Positions 44,768-54,634 of a stretch of DNA of 64,000 nt are shown in pieces. The stretch is from assembly GCF_004664715.2 (NCBI RefSeq), contig NC_051067.1:70711942-70775941 (forward strand). The letters run 5' to 3'. Every line of letters starts with the position of its first letter. The first letter of the stretch is position 1. The DNA comes from Peromyscus leucopus. Lineage: Eukaryota; Chordata; Mammalia; Rodentia; Cricetidae. The notes beneath the pieces are model-generated. The model worked only from the letters and a program-made list of their open reading frames with translations. It was not told where the DNA came from and did no database searches. The translations under genes were made by a program, and so were the position numbers.

Positions 44768-45127
44768 TTTTTTTTTTTTTTTTTTTTAAATTTGCTTTGC
44801 TTTTTTAAAGTCCAGATTGGTTGTAACTGAGAGTGGCTTTGAGATCAAGAGTGTTTGGGATGGTATGGGCATAGACTCACGGATGGCCCTGGACTCTTCT
44901 CCTGCTTCTACATCCAGGTGTGTTCTGTCATGCCCAGCTTTTTTGTTTTTGTGAGACAAGGTCTCCCTTTCACTCTCGTTTTTTGTTTTCTGAGACACAG
45001 TTTCTCGGTGTAGCTCTGGTTGTGCTGGAACTCACTCTGTAGCCCAGGCTGGCCTCAGACTCAGAGATTAACCTGCCTCTGTCTCCTGAGTGCTGGGATT
45101 AAAGGCATGTGTCACCACCGCCCGGCC
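44768..45127 (-). repeat. Old B1 interrupted or followed by a fresher B1
   Basis: T20 (44768-44787), eroded B1 to ctgtcatgcccagc (44940), then a good copy 44978-45127 (gagacacagtttctcggtgt to tgtcaccaccgcccggc). Confidence 0.75.
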
Positions 45128-45134
45128 CATCTTG

Positions 45135-45288
45135 TTTTTTAGGCAGGGTCTTTTACTAACCTGGAGCTTGCTGAGTAGGCTAGTGAGGCTGGTGGCCTGG
45201 GTTTTGGGGGTTGAACTGAGAGTTTCATGCTTGGGTGGCAGTTACTTTTCCAATTGAGCTGTTGTATTGCTCCTGCCCTTCTTAATTT
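45135..45288 (-). repeat. Old composite SINE fragment
   Basis: aggcagggtcttttactaac and gcagttacttttccaattga. Confidence 0.45.
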
Positions 45289-45454
45289 TTATTAACAGCT
45301 GGATGGCTTTATTAGGTATTATGTGATATTTGGATGCAATATAGAATTCTCCTTGTTAGTTTAACAGTGGCTTTATACATGCACTCCAAACCCTGCTACA
45401 AATAATAATATATTCTTTCAAGAAGAACTGCTAAACTTACTCTTTTTTTGTTTG

Positions 45455-45785
45455 TTTTTCAAGACAGGGTTTCTCTGTGTATCCCTGGCTGTCCTGGAAT
45501 TCTCTCTGTAGAACAGGCTGGTCTCGAACTCACAGAGATTCACCTGCCTCTGCCTCTGCCTCTACTTCTGCCTCCTCTTCTGTCTCCCTAGTGCTGGAAT
45601 TAAAGGTGTGCTTCACCACTGCCTGGCAACCATTGTTGTTGTTTGGTTTTGAGGCAGAGTCCTATTATCAAACTCGTAGCCTGGACCTTGCAATGTATTC
45701 CAGGTTGGCTTTGAAGTTGTTACTTTTCCCTCCAGCCTATTGAGTGCTAGGATTATGGATATGTGTTTTGTCATTCCTGGCCTCT
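45455..45785 (-). repeat. B1 SINE with TCTGCC expansion, then an old B1
   Basis: 45458-45627 intact apart from an extra ctctgcctctacttctgcct run; 45640-45782 diverged. Confidence 0.78.
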
Positions 45786-46387
45786 TCTTTCTTAAAGCCC
45801 CCTTATGGGCATTACAGTGATCAGACATTGTTCTTTGTTTTGTTGGCTGTTAAGTTTTATTCACTTATATACTGCTCATCATAAGGTAGTATTTCTGTGA
45901 TTAAGTTTCTGTCACATGGCTGGCTATCCATGATTTTGAGCTGTCAAAGCCTATTTTTACATGAGAAGTGAATAAAATGTCAGTTGAAGTGGCTGGTGTT
46001 GGTTTAAAAGAGAATTTCTGATTTACTAAGCTAACATGCATAGTAACATTCCTTCCTCCGGCACATAATATGTTGTCGGGACTTCATTACTAATGTGGAG
46101 AGTTGAAGTAGCCTAAACTTGGTTCCCATGTTTTGTCCTGTAGGTTATGGAAGACTGTGTTCTGCCCATGACCTCAGTGCCAGAGAAGAGGCCTCTTGTC
46201 TGGCAGGGTCTTTGAGTCCAGTGAAAAGGCTAATGAAAGCAGTGCCTTTGTGAACTTCAGATTCTTTAGTAAAGAAGACTAGATAAAGAATTTGATATTA
46301 ATTTCTGAAGATAGCTATAAAGTACAGATTGGTATCGAGCATGTCTATGATGTTTGTCTCATTTTTGATTTTGTCCTTTGTCCCAAG

Positions 46388-46491
46388 ACTTGCTACATAT
46401 GTGACGAACAAGGAAGAGAAAGCAAAGCAGCAACCGGTGCTTGCATGACGTGTAACAAGCACGGGTGTCGACAGGCTTTCCACGTGACCTG
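46388..46491 (+). CDS. Mllt10: Mllt10 (AF10) coding exon: first part of the extended PHD finger
   Basis: Internal exon of 104 nt with acceptor TTTGTCCCAAG and a consensus GTAAGT donor. It encodes 34 codons starting TCYICDEQGRESKAATGACM, followed by TCNKHGCRQAFHVT, and ends two bases into a Cys codon. Visible zinc ligands are CxxC (CYIC), CxxC (CMTC), the HGC region and the His of AFHVT. These belong to the second, extended PHD finger (roughly residues 136-170). DEQGRESKAATG distinguishes AF10 from AF17, which reads differently here. The same frame stays open upstream in the intron back to an ATG at 46292, but the splice site and homology make the exon start clear. A sense LTR begins 120 bp downstream. 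Confidence 0.97.
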
Positions 46492-46574
46492 GTAAGTGGC
46501 TTTCCGTCATTGTACACACAGCATTGGAAGTGCATTACATGACGTACTGTGACACCGCTTCCCACTGGAATAGG

Positions 46575-47022
46575 GGGTTTTGTTTGGTGCTCTAGATCAA
46601 ACTCGGTACCTTGTATAAGTCCCTGAGGGACCACCAACCCCCAGGCTCTACCTCCTGGCAGGACCCCGCCCCTCCAGCCTCAGGTGGCCAAGCTTCTCCC
46701 TACAGAGTAAAAGGTCCAAGTTCAGGACTTGAAAACCTGCTCATCCCCACCTTGGAAAGCTCTGTCCCCATAAGAAACCCTATATAAACCCTGTCTTCTG
46801 CTTAGTTTCCTGCTGCTTCTCACCCCAGCAGAGGCAGCCACCCCTTGGATTTTTCCCTCCCAATAAATCTCTTGTGTGAGGTTTGTTGTGTGGTGTGACT
46901 TTGTGGTATTCAGAGCTGTAACACTTGCATTGGGAAAGTCTTCCCCCCTCAGAATTGTAACACTTAACACCTTGTAAATGTTACAAAAACACTTTGCCAT
47001 CCAGCTACATCCCCAGCCCTCT
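46575..47022 (-). repeat. ID-type SINE split by an LTR
   Basis: Left half to ggtacct (46611) and right half 46969-47022 (ccatccagctacatccccag) flank the LTR 46612-46968. Confidence 0.7.
46612..46968 (+). mobile_element. Solo LTR in sense orientation just downstream of a Mllt10 exon
   Basis: Starts TGTATAAG. It has a GC box (ccccgcccct near 46666), a TATA box (tatataaa, 46781-46788) and AATAAA at 46862-46867 followed by a GT-rich region, which is a complete promoter plus polyadenylation layout. The repeat acct occurs at 46608-46611 and 46969-46972, fitting a 4-bp target duplication; the right end does not finish in CA, so the border is ambiguous by a few bases. The flanks are two halves of one ID-type SINE. 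The element lies 120 bp after the exon 46388-46491 donor. Confidence 0.78.
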
Positions 47023-47129
47023 TTTATTGTTTTTTTTTTTTAAACAAACAAACAAAAAAAGTCTGTTGATCTTGCTCTCTGCTATGATTTTGAAGCATGT
47101 ATGAATTGCAAAGAATTGTTCAAGTTGAT

Positions 47130-47218
47130 GTATGAGCCAGGCCTGGTGGTACAAGCATGTAATTCCTGCTACTCAGGTGGAGGCAGGAAAATTACAAATT
47201 CAAGGCCTACATGAACTA
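47130..47218 (+). repeat. B1 fragment
   Basis: gccaggcctggtggtacaag to ggcctacatgaactaac, ended by the TC repeat. Confidence 0.65.
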
Positions 47219-47219
47219 A

Positions 47220-47300
<81 letters not shown>

Positions 47301-47337
47301 TATATATATATATATATACACATATATATATATATAT

Positions 47338-47401
<64 letters not shown>
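47220..47401 (+). repeat. (TC)n(TA)n(CA)n compound microsatellite
   Basis: TC 47222-47258, TA with short CA blocks 47259-47342, CA 47344-47400. Confidence 0.98.
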
Positions 47402-47404
<3 letters not shown>

Positions 47405-47463
47405 GAGTTCAGAGCCATTTTGGAAAACCTCATGAGAGAGGTCCTATTTCTAAAATACAAAAT

Positions 47464-47735
47464 TGAGAGCTGACAAGATAGTTCAGCAAATAAAGGTGCT
47501 TGCTGCCAAGCTTGATGACCTGAGTTTAAACTCTGGATCCCACATGGTGGAAGGAAAGAGCCAACTCTCCCAAATTGTTCTCTGACTTCTATACATGCAC
47601 TGTGGTTCACAGGTGTACCCTCCTCAAAAATACACATGAATAAAGATGACAAATAAACAAGAGGGATGTAATTGAGTAGTGTGCTGGCTTAGCATGGGAG
47701 ACCCTGTACCATCCCACAAAAAGAAAAGGCACTGT
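47464..47735 (+). repeat. B3-like SINE then ID-like fragment
   Basis: gagctgacaagatagttcag to tgaataaagatgacaaataa; then gtaattgagtagtgtgctgg to tcccacaaaaagaaaa. Confidence 0.65.
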
Positions 47736-47939
47736 TTGCATCAGTCTCCTTATCACCACATTGCTGTTTTAGACCATGATTTGTACTAACACAATGATTT
47801 ATTTAAAAAAAAAAGAACTAATTATGAAGAGAAAAGGAAGTTATCTCTCTCCCCATCTTTTTTCATCACTTGTGTTTATTTTTGTAACATTGTTTTATTT
47901 TTTGAAATTATAGTTATATCAATGAAACATTGTTACTGT

Positions 47940-48050
47940 GTTTTCAAGGGCTCCCCTTGTTATCCAGACTTGTTTCAAACTGGGCTCAACCCTTATCTGA
48001 GCCCTTGGGATTACAGGCATGTGTCATCAAATGCAACTTTTAAAGCAACT
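47940..48050 (-). repeat. Old B1-like SINE
   Basis: ttgttatccagacttgtttc and gggattacaggcatgtgtca. Confidence 0.5.
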
Positions 48051-48214
48051 TAATCACTGTTTGGTGACATAAAACCTTGATATATCTTCATTCACGATAG
48101 ACCTGAGTTTATCGTAAACTATACCATAGTCTTAAAGAATGATAAATTTACAAGTGAAGGTGAAGTGACTGGTCATTAACTACAATAGAGCTTTTCTGTC
48201 TCCTTATAGTTGGG

Positions 48215-48288
48215 GCACGACAAGGACCTTGCTCATACTAATGAAATAAGCAGGTGGTTTCATAACTGAGCTAGACCCCTGACCCCTT
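48215..48288 (-). repeat. ID-like fragment
   Basis: acaaggaccttgctcatact and ataactgagctagacccctg, about 110 bp before exon 48399-48492. Confidence 0.5.
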
Positions 48289-48398
48289 TATCATCTCTTT
48301 TTCCTTTATATTGTCTTACAAATACTGAAAAGTTAATTTTCTTTGCTTAAATGTACCATGGCTTGAGGTTTGTTGATGTCCGTGGCTTTTGTTTGCAG

Positions 48399-48492
48399 TG
48401 CTCAATTTGCTGGGCTGCTTTGCGAAGAAGAAGGGAACGGTGCAGACAACGTCCAGTACTGTGGCTACTGTAAATACCACTTTAGTAAGCTG
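48399..48492 (+). CDS. Mllt10: Mllt10 (AF10) coding exon: end of the extended PHD finger
   Basis: Internal exon of 94 nt with acceptor TTTTGTTTGCAG and donor GTAAGA. The first base completes the Cys codon from the previous exon, then 31 codons run from AQFAGLLCEEEGNG to YCGYCKYHFSKL, ending in phase 0. It provides the remaining zinc ligands, a single Cys after LL and the CxxCxxH of CGYCKYH, closing the second PHD finger at about residue 201. The acidic loop EEEGNGADN is the AF10 form; AF17 has a different loop. With exon 46388-46491 it forms a 198-nt frame-neutral unit. Confidence 0.97.
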
Positions 48493-49009
48493 GTAAGACA
48501 GTTTCCAACGTAGTGGATTCAGTCGTGGTTGATTTCGACAAGATGGTGACACCGTCATCTAAAGGACAAGAAATCAGAGCATGGTCACAGTTTCTTGCTT
48601 GATTTTGACTGAAGATTAAATTCATTTAGCGTGTTCTTATTGAAAATGGAAAGAACTAGTAATTTTAAAAAACGTGAAGCAGAGTATACTAGTAATTGAC
48701 AGTGACTGTCATGTAGTGGAGCTGCTTTGACCTCCTGTCAGGACTCACTTTGGGTTTGTGGTTGTCTCATGTCTCATCTTCTGTTGGAGCAGCGCTGTTA
48801 CCATCTTACTTGTTAGAGACACGCCTTGTCTTTATTCCCTAGAAGTAGTAAACACAATAAGGCTGTTTTGTAACTTGGTTAAACACCCTGCTAAAATATA
48901 TTTAGACCCATCTTACAAGGTTTTGAGATTTTGTCAGACTTTGTGGTTAAACACTTACATGGATGATTGAGTTAGAAACTTTTTGAAGCCTTTGTTGTCT
49001 TTTGTTTTT

Positions 49010-49220
49010 AGTTTTTTAAAGTTTTTTGTGTGTGAGTGTTTTGCTTGCATGTATGTATATGCACCACATGTATGCCTGGTGCCCACAGAGGTAAGAAGAG
49101 GATGTCAGATACTCTGGAATTGGAGTTATGGATGGTTGTGGGCCACATATGGGTGCTGGGAACTGAACTTAAGTCCTCTGTAAGCACAACTCTTAAATGC
49201 TGAGTCATGTCTCTAGTCCA
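49010..49220 (-). repeat. B3-like SINE
   Basis: gcttgcatgtatgtatatgc to cttaaatgctgagtcatgtc. Confidence 0.78.
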
Positions 49221-49629
49221 TAGTTAGAAACTTTGGATTCTATGTAACATATCCATTTTCCTTTGAAAAATAAGTTTTTAATGCTCCCAAGTATTTGTTT
49301 TTTAGTTCTTAAATATGTAGATTCATACACAATGGTTTTTTTCTTTGTTTTTAACTGTCTTATTTTTAGTTACCTTTCCCTGTTGAATAGATCTTCCTTG
49401 CCTCTCCTTCCATCTTATAAATAATATTATTAACCATCCTTCAGGCCTCTACTGATGAAGTCACCTACTACAGCACATTGTTATGGTGTTTCTCATCAAA
49501 TGATACATGACTATACCTAAAGTGTGTATCTGTATCACTCATTGCTGAAGACTGATATATCTTAATGGCTGGTAGAAATGAACTGTTTATAAGAAGTTGA
49601 GACATTATGAAATTGGAAAGATTGGAACT

Positions 49630-49766
49630 GGGTGTGGTGGCATGTTTGTAACCCTGCCCACCCAGCACTTGGGAGGTAGTAGAATAAAGAGCTGAACGTC
49701 ATCTTCCTGCCATATATTGTTGAGGTCCTAACTGGGCTACATGAGACTATCTCAAACAAATAACTG
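49630..49766 (+). repeat. B1-like SINE, diverged
   Basis: ctgggtgtggtggcatgttt to tgagactatctcaaacaaat. Confidence 0.68.
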
Positions 49767-50361
49767 AAATAATTTTGACATTCATACACATAGTTTTCCT
49801 CATTACTAATTATTGCTGTAGTGTTATTGCTAGTTATAAAAATTCATCTGATTAATAAAATAACTTGTGTAGAACTTGAAGTTATTTTATAGTCACTTTT
49901 AAAATCTGTTTAAAACTAGTTGCAGTGTGAACAGCTTGTAAGTACCCAAACAACTCTTACCTTCATGCTCTATTATGCAGTGCTATATTTTAAACAGAAA
50001 AATGTAATGCTTTTAGTAATGCTTATAAAAATGCATGGGTCTGATACTGATATTTGTCTTAATTTGTTCTAAATAATCTGTAGAGATAAGCTGTTAGAGA
50101 ACTTTTTCTCAGTATTTATTGAAAGTAAATGCTTCTTGCTTTACTACTGGCATAAAGCAACTCTTTTAAATATTTACTTCCATATTCTTCCAGTCTTGTC
50201 ACCTATTTTCCCCTGTGTCCCAAGTGCTGGGATTTCTGCCACTGTAGCCAGTAGCATTCTTTAATACACGTTTTGGTTAAAGCTTTTTTTTCTTTTGTTA
50301 TTTTTTTTTTAAGTCAACTTTAAAAATATAATAGCTTATTTGAAAATATAGTAAGTTTTTT

Positions 50362-50506
50362 GTGGGGGGTGGGGCAGGGTTTCTATATGTAGCCTTGGAT
50401 GTCTTCTCTTTATGTAGGCCATGCTAACCTTGAACTCACATAGATCTGCTTGCTTCTGCCCTCTGAGTGCTGGGATTAAAGATACATGCCTCTATGCCTG
50501 GCTTGT
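50362..50506 (-). repeat. B1 SINE
   Basis: ggggcagggtttctatatgt to acatgcctctatgcctggct. Confidence 0.8.
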
Positions 50507-50738
50507 TTTCACACAACTTAATAAATAACAAAAAATATGGCATTGATGTTAAATTTAAGGTTAGTTTTTTTTCTTTATAATGCAGTGGATTGATGTTTAA
50601 ACTCTATTATATAACTTGAAATACTGATTTTTTAAAAAAAAACTTGACATTTAAACATTTCACATTGAAAATAGTTTAAGCCTAATTAAATGGATTTTTT
50701 ATATACATATACACATATGTATATATTTTCTTTTTTAG

Positions 50739-50834
50739 AAAAAGAGCAAACGGGGATCTAATAGGTCATATGATCAAAGTTTAAGTGATTCTTCCTCTCA
50801 CTCTCAGGATAAACATCATGAGAAAGAGAAAAAA
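50739..50834 (+). CDS. Mllt10: Mllt10 (AF10) coding exon: basic and serine-rich region after the PZP domain
   Basis: Internal exon of 96 nt (32 codons, phase 0 at both ends), acceptor TTCTTTTTTAG and donor GTAAGT. It encodes KKSKRGSNRSYDQSLSDSSS followed by HSQDKHHEKEKK. The Lys/Arg start and the Lys-rich end look like part of the nuclear-localisation and AT-hook-adjacent basic region that follows the PZP domain in AF10; there is no zinc ligand here. Being a multiple of three, it is the only exon in the window that could be skipped singly without a frameshift. Reading through the donor adds 21 codons before a TAG at 50898-50900, with an AATAAA at 50876-50881. Confidence 0.96.
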
Positions 50835-52449
50835 GTAAGTGGATTTGTTGTTGCTAATTATGTAGCACATCACTTAATAAAATTAAAAAAATCTTTTTAG
50901 GTAAAATTGTTTTTTACAGCTAAATGGAAACATTGAAATTCAGCAAAATTTTGGCCCAGTAGAATATTAAATCAAAGACTAGGTTTAAAATAATGCCATA
51001 TTTGAAATATGGTTTTGACCATTGTAATTGAAAATTTAAATACAACTTGATTGGCAGCATGAGAGTGATTTCTTGCATGTGTTAACAGGTCATCTGATAA
51101 AATCTTGAGGTGACTTGAGCAGTGGTAGTTTGTTGCTATGTATCACTAACTGATTATGTCACTTGTAAGTAATTTTCTCATCGGCTTTTCTCTTTTGTAA
51201 TAGAACAACATTGAATTCCAAATATTCTTGGCTGATTTTTATTTTTCAGTGATGCTAATGTTTTTTTTTCATGCGACCAAATAGTGTATCATTTGTTTGT
51301 GAATTGTTTGCCTTTTTAATCAAAATACTAAATCTTGCCTAAATACTAATCTTTATTCTGATTTACCTGTTTTCTGCTTACATTTTTACTTACTTTAAAG
51401 GCTGATTAATTTTTAATTAATTAAAAGCAAATATTATAGAACTATTCATACTTCATTTGTGGTTCTTTTAAGAATATATTGGCAGTATATATAGTAAAGG
51501 GATAACCCCTCTGAATTATCTTAATGTAAATAAGATAAAAGAGAGTATCTTAAATGGAGAAAGGTGTTCTTGTAGAGTTGATATGAACCAGTTTTGAAAG
51601 AATGTTTGCAGATTTTATTTAGTGTTTGAAAATAAGGTCAGAAAACATAACTATGAGTGCTTAGGATTTACAAAATACTAATGTATAGTTATTTTAGCAC
51701 TTGTTGATTTCAGTTTATATTTGTACCTTTTTTCAAGTTAAATACTAAAAAAATTTCAGAATTTAGTTTTGAGATTGCTCCTTTACTATGAGCAAAATAA
51801 TAAGTGCAATTAATTTAGCATAGTTAGGGTTATATATGTAAATATTGGAGGTCTCTGTTAGCTAATAATTGCATGTGTTTATCTTAATAGATAGTTTTGT
51901 GATAAACTGACAGTAGGATTATGTTTATTGCTTGGATTGTTGATTAAAACAATGGCCAAGTTGGTTTAATTATGGTTTTAATAAGTGACACCGTGATTTT
52001 ATTTAGATTTTTGAAACCACAAAGTGAAGTTTCTGTAGGTAGGCCTTATTTAGGCCTTATTACAGTGTGAAAAGGGATGTGTTACCATTATTGGTCTTTA
52101 ATTATGGTATTTCATGAGCATTGTTTTGTTTTAGAAATGACCATTGCATGGTCATACTGATTTGAATTTATGCTCTATCATGTTATTGAAGGACAGTTAA
52201 TAATGTAGTACAGTGTTGAATAAGTATAGTTCTGTGGTTGTGCTTATCATTTATCTCCCCTAAATGAATGTGATTTTGTATTTTACCCAATTTTTATAAA
52301 TTGTGGAACTCTAGATTTTAAAAAGTTGTGTTTAATTAAATTTGTTTAGCTTCAGATTTTAGAGTTGTAAACAATATTTGGATTTTACTTTTAGCATATA
52401 TTAAAGGTAAACATTTTTTTGTCATACAGTGTAAGATCTTATTTTATTT

Positions 52450-52538
52450 TTTTTTCCTCTAGTGCTGGTAGTTGATCCCAAGGCCTCTGGCATGCAAAAT
52501 AAGCACTCTTAACATTGAACTACACCCCCCAGTTCAAA
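52450..52538 (-). repeat. ID-like SINE
   Basis: gtgctggtagttgatcccaa to ttgaactacaccccccagtt. Confidence 0.65.
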
Positions 52539-52839
52539 TTTCTGTATTTTATTATTAGTTGAGGTTTTTTATGAATGTATTATACATGAGTTAAACCTAC
52601 TGTAAATTTTATCATTAAACTTACTAGCTTGCTTTGGAGTAGGACTTTTAAAATATAGTATGAGGTTAAGTAATAACATAGTTGAATTGATGGGATTGTT
52701 ACATGCAGACAGATCTTTTCCTCTTTCTTTACACATTTATTTTAACAGCTATCACCCTATCTGTCTGTATGTCCAGTCATCATTCATTAGGGGAAGTGGT
52801 TGTTTATATTGTTCATGCAGGACACTTAAACCCTTATTT

Positions 52840-52915
52840 TCAAGTTGTCATCTTGCCTCATCCTCCTTAGTAGTTGGAATAACAGACCTGCATCACACTG
52901 TACTTGGCTGTTTTC
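52840..52915 (-). repeat. Old B1 fragment
   Basis: tcatcttgcctcatcctcct and ggaataacagacctgcatca. Confidence 0.4.
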
Positions 52916-52936
52916 TTTTAGATGTTTATGTCTAGA

Positions 52937-53422
52937 CATGGCATGGTGATACACACCTGTAATTCCCGTATGCGGAGAGTAAATTAGGAGGTTGAATGCT
53001 GTGGGATGTCTTGTATGTTATGAATAAATAAAACACTGATTGGCCAGTATAGCCAGGCAGGAAGTATAGGATAAGAGGGACAAACAGAGGAGAGGCTGGG
53101 AGGTGGAAGTCTGGAGGAGACGCCAGCCTGCTGTCCAGGGAGCATCATGTAAAAGCAGTAGGTAAAGCCACGGAACATGTGGCGACATATAGATTAACAA
53201 AAATGGGCTGAGTATAAGAGTAAGAGCTAGACAATGGTAGGCCTGAGTTAATGGCTGAGCAGTTTAAATAATATAAGCGTCTGTATATTTATTTTATAAG
53301 TGGGCTCTGGGACTGCCAGGGCTTGGCGGGTCCCGGAGAGAAAAACTCTAGCTACAGTTGAGTAATTCCAGGCCAGATTGGGCTACTGACAGCAACCACA
53401 GATAAATATTAGACAAAAAAAT
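52937..53422 (+). repeat. B1-like SINE split by an LTR
   Basis: 52937-52996 (atggcatggtgatacacacc) and 53357-53422 (ccaggccagattgggctact) are continuous once the LTR 52997-53356 is removed. Confidence 0.68.
52997..53356 (+). mobile_element. Solo LTR with target duplication, inserted in a B1/B4 SINE (sense)
   Basis: 360 bp from TG to CA, flanked by gttgaa (52991-52996) and gttgag (53357-53362), a 6-bp duplication with one mismatch, as for class II ERVs. AATAAA is at 53023-53028, near the 5' end, followed by a tgattggccagta motif. The SINE at 52937-53422 is interrupted. Confidence 0.8.
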
Positions 53423-53649
53423 GGTACCTGCATTGAACATTTATAGGCTTTATTATATTAGCTATTACAGATAATCTTGAAATCAGTATATGGGAGGATA
53501 TCATTAAGGCTACAACATTATATGTAAGAGACTTGAGTATCCATGTGTCCTGGAAGCATCCCCATATCCATTCCCCCTAGGAATATAAATCAGATGACTG
53601 CATTTCATTGAAATGTAACATTCACAATCTGTCTATACTTGGGTATTTA

Positions 53650-53762
53650 TTTATTGTTCTGGTTATTGAGAAAAGACTAGCCTTGAATTTCTGATCTTGC
53701 CTCTACCTCCAAATTCTGGAAATGTAGGCGTGTGACACAACACCAAGCAGACATTGGCAAAA
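53650..53762 (-). repeat. Old B1-like SINE
   Basis: gactagccttgaatttctga and gtaggcgtgtgacacaacac. Confidence 0.5.
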
Positions 53763-53770
53763 TTTGGTAA

Positions 53771-53947
53771 TTTTTTTTTTTTTTTTTTGATTTTATTGAT
53801 TGTTTTTGTTTTTCAAGACAAGGTTTTTCTGTGTAGACCTGGCTGTCCTAGAACTCACGCTGTAGACTAGACGGGCCTTGAATTCAGTGATCTGCCTGCC
53901 TCTGCCTCCTGAGTGCTAGAGTAAAGACATTCACCACCACTGCTGGA
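53771..53947 (-). repeat. B1 SINE
   Basis: T19 (53771-53789), caagacaaggtttttctgtg to acattcaccaccactgctgg. Confidence 0.82.
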
Positions 53948-53960
53948 TATAATGCTGTTC

Positions 53961-54110
53961 GTTTGTTTTGAGACAGAGTTTCTCTGTGTAGCTTTTGGAG
54001 CCTATCCTGGAACTCACTGTGTAGCCCAGTCTGGCTTCGAACTCACAGAGATCCACCTGCATCTGCCTCCCGAATGCTGGGTTTAAAGGTGTGCGCCACC
54101 ACCGCCCGGC
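53961..54110 (-). repeat. B1 SINE with 13-bp target duplication
   Basis: gagacagagtttctctgtgt to gcgccaccaccgcccggc, flanked by tataatgctgttc at 53948-53960 and 54111-54123. Confidence 0.93.
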
Positions 54111-54344
54111 TATAATGCTGTTCTTAAATGTTATTAAATGGACCACCTTTTTTTATCTCTGTTATGGAACATTCTTTGTAGGTCGTAGAATGTTTCTTAT
54201 TGAATTAAAAACATATTGGTCATGTATTGCATTTAATGATAAATAGTTATCTAAATTACTTAAATCTGAAAGCTGGCAATATAAGTTGGTGCTAGGTGTA
54301 TGCTTGATCCCCAATACTAAAAGACAGAACAAAAAACAGAACAG

Positions 54345-54632
54345 AGCTTTTTTGTTTTTTTGTTTTATTTTGTTTTTTTCTAAGACAGGGTTTCTCTGTG
54401 CAGTCCTGGCTGTCCTGGAACTCACTCTATACCTCTAGCTCAGAGATCCTGCCTGTCTCTGCCTTCCAAGTGCACTACAATGCCCAGCGAAAGCTTGTAA
54501 CTTTTATAAATGAATTTATTTATTTATTTAGATGGTGTCTCACTATAGTTCAGCTGGCCTGAAAATTATAATTATCCTGCCTTAGCCTTCCACAAGCTGG
54601 GACTGTAGGCCTGCTTTACCATGCCTGGCTAT
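54345..54632 (-). repeat. B1 SINE followed by an old B1
   Basis: 54360-54490 (aagacagggtttctctgtgc) and 54510-54632 (gatggtgtctcactatagtt). Confidence 0.72.
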
Positions 54633-54634
54633 AT

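Larger units (their letters stand above)
33973..46387 (+). other. Mllt10: Mllt10 intron of 12415 bp
   Basis: Bounded by GTACAG and CCCAAG. It holds an L1 3'-UTR remnant, the Rpl36 processed pseudogene, a nested LTR and a 250-bp ATCT/TCTG repeat. Stretches over 300 nt with nothing recognised are 33973-34344, 34545-35205, 35981-37400, 38520-39260, 43031-43310, 43640-44325 and 45785-46387. Confidence 0.9.
46492..48398 (+). other. Mllt10: Mllt10 intron of 1907 bp
   Basis: The shortest intron here, splitting the extended PHD finger inside a Cys codon. It contains an LTR inserted in an ID-type SINE, a compound TC/TA/CA microsatellite and B3/ID-like copies. Positions 47740-47940 and 48290-48398 show nothing else. 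Confidence 0.9.
48493..50738 (+). other. Mllt10: Mllt10 intron of 2246 bp
   Basis: Bounded by GTAAGA and TTTTTTAG. It has one B3-like and two B1-like copies. The stretches 48493-49009, 49220-49628 and 49767-50364 are unremarkable AT-rich intron. Confidence 0.9.

Noticed and set aside
47132..47473. A 113-codon open frame rich in Ser-Leu, Ile-Tyr and His-Thr
   Set aside because: It is the translation of the TC/TA/CA microsatellite with a B1 fragment in front.
24916..50834. Assignment to Mllt6 (AF17) instead of Mllt10
   Set aside because: The two are very similar in this domain, but NVSTMEPIVLQS, DEQGRESKAATG and EEEGNGADN match AF10 and differ from AF17 as I recall it.
52660..52935. A 91-codon open frame in AT-rich intron
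   Set aside because: It ends in a B1 fragment and shows no motif; length is within chance expectation for 64 kb.
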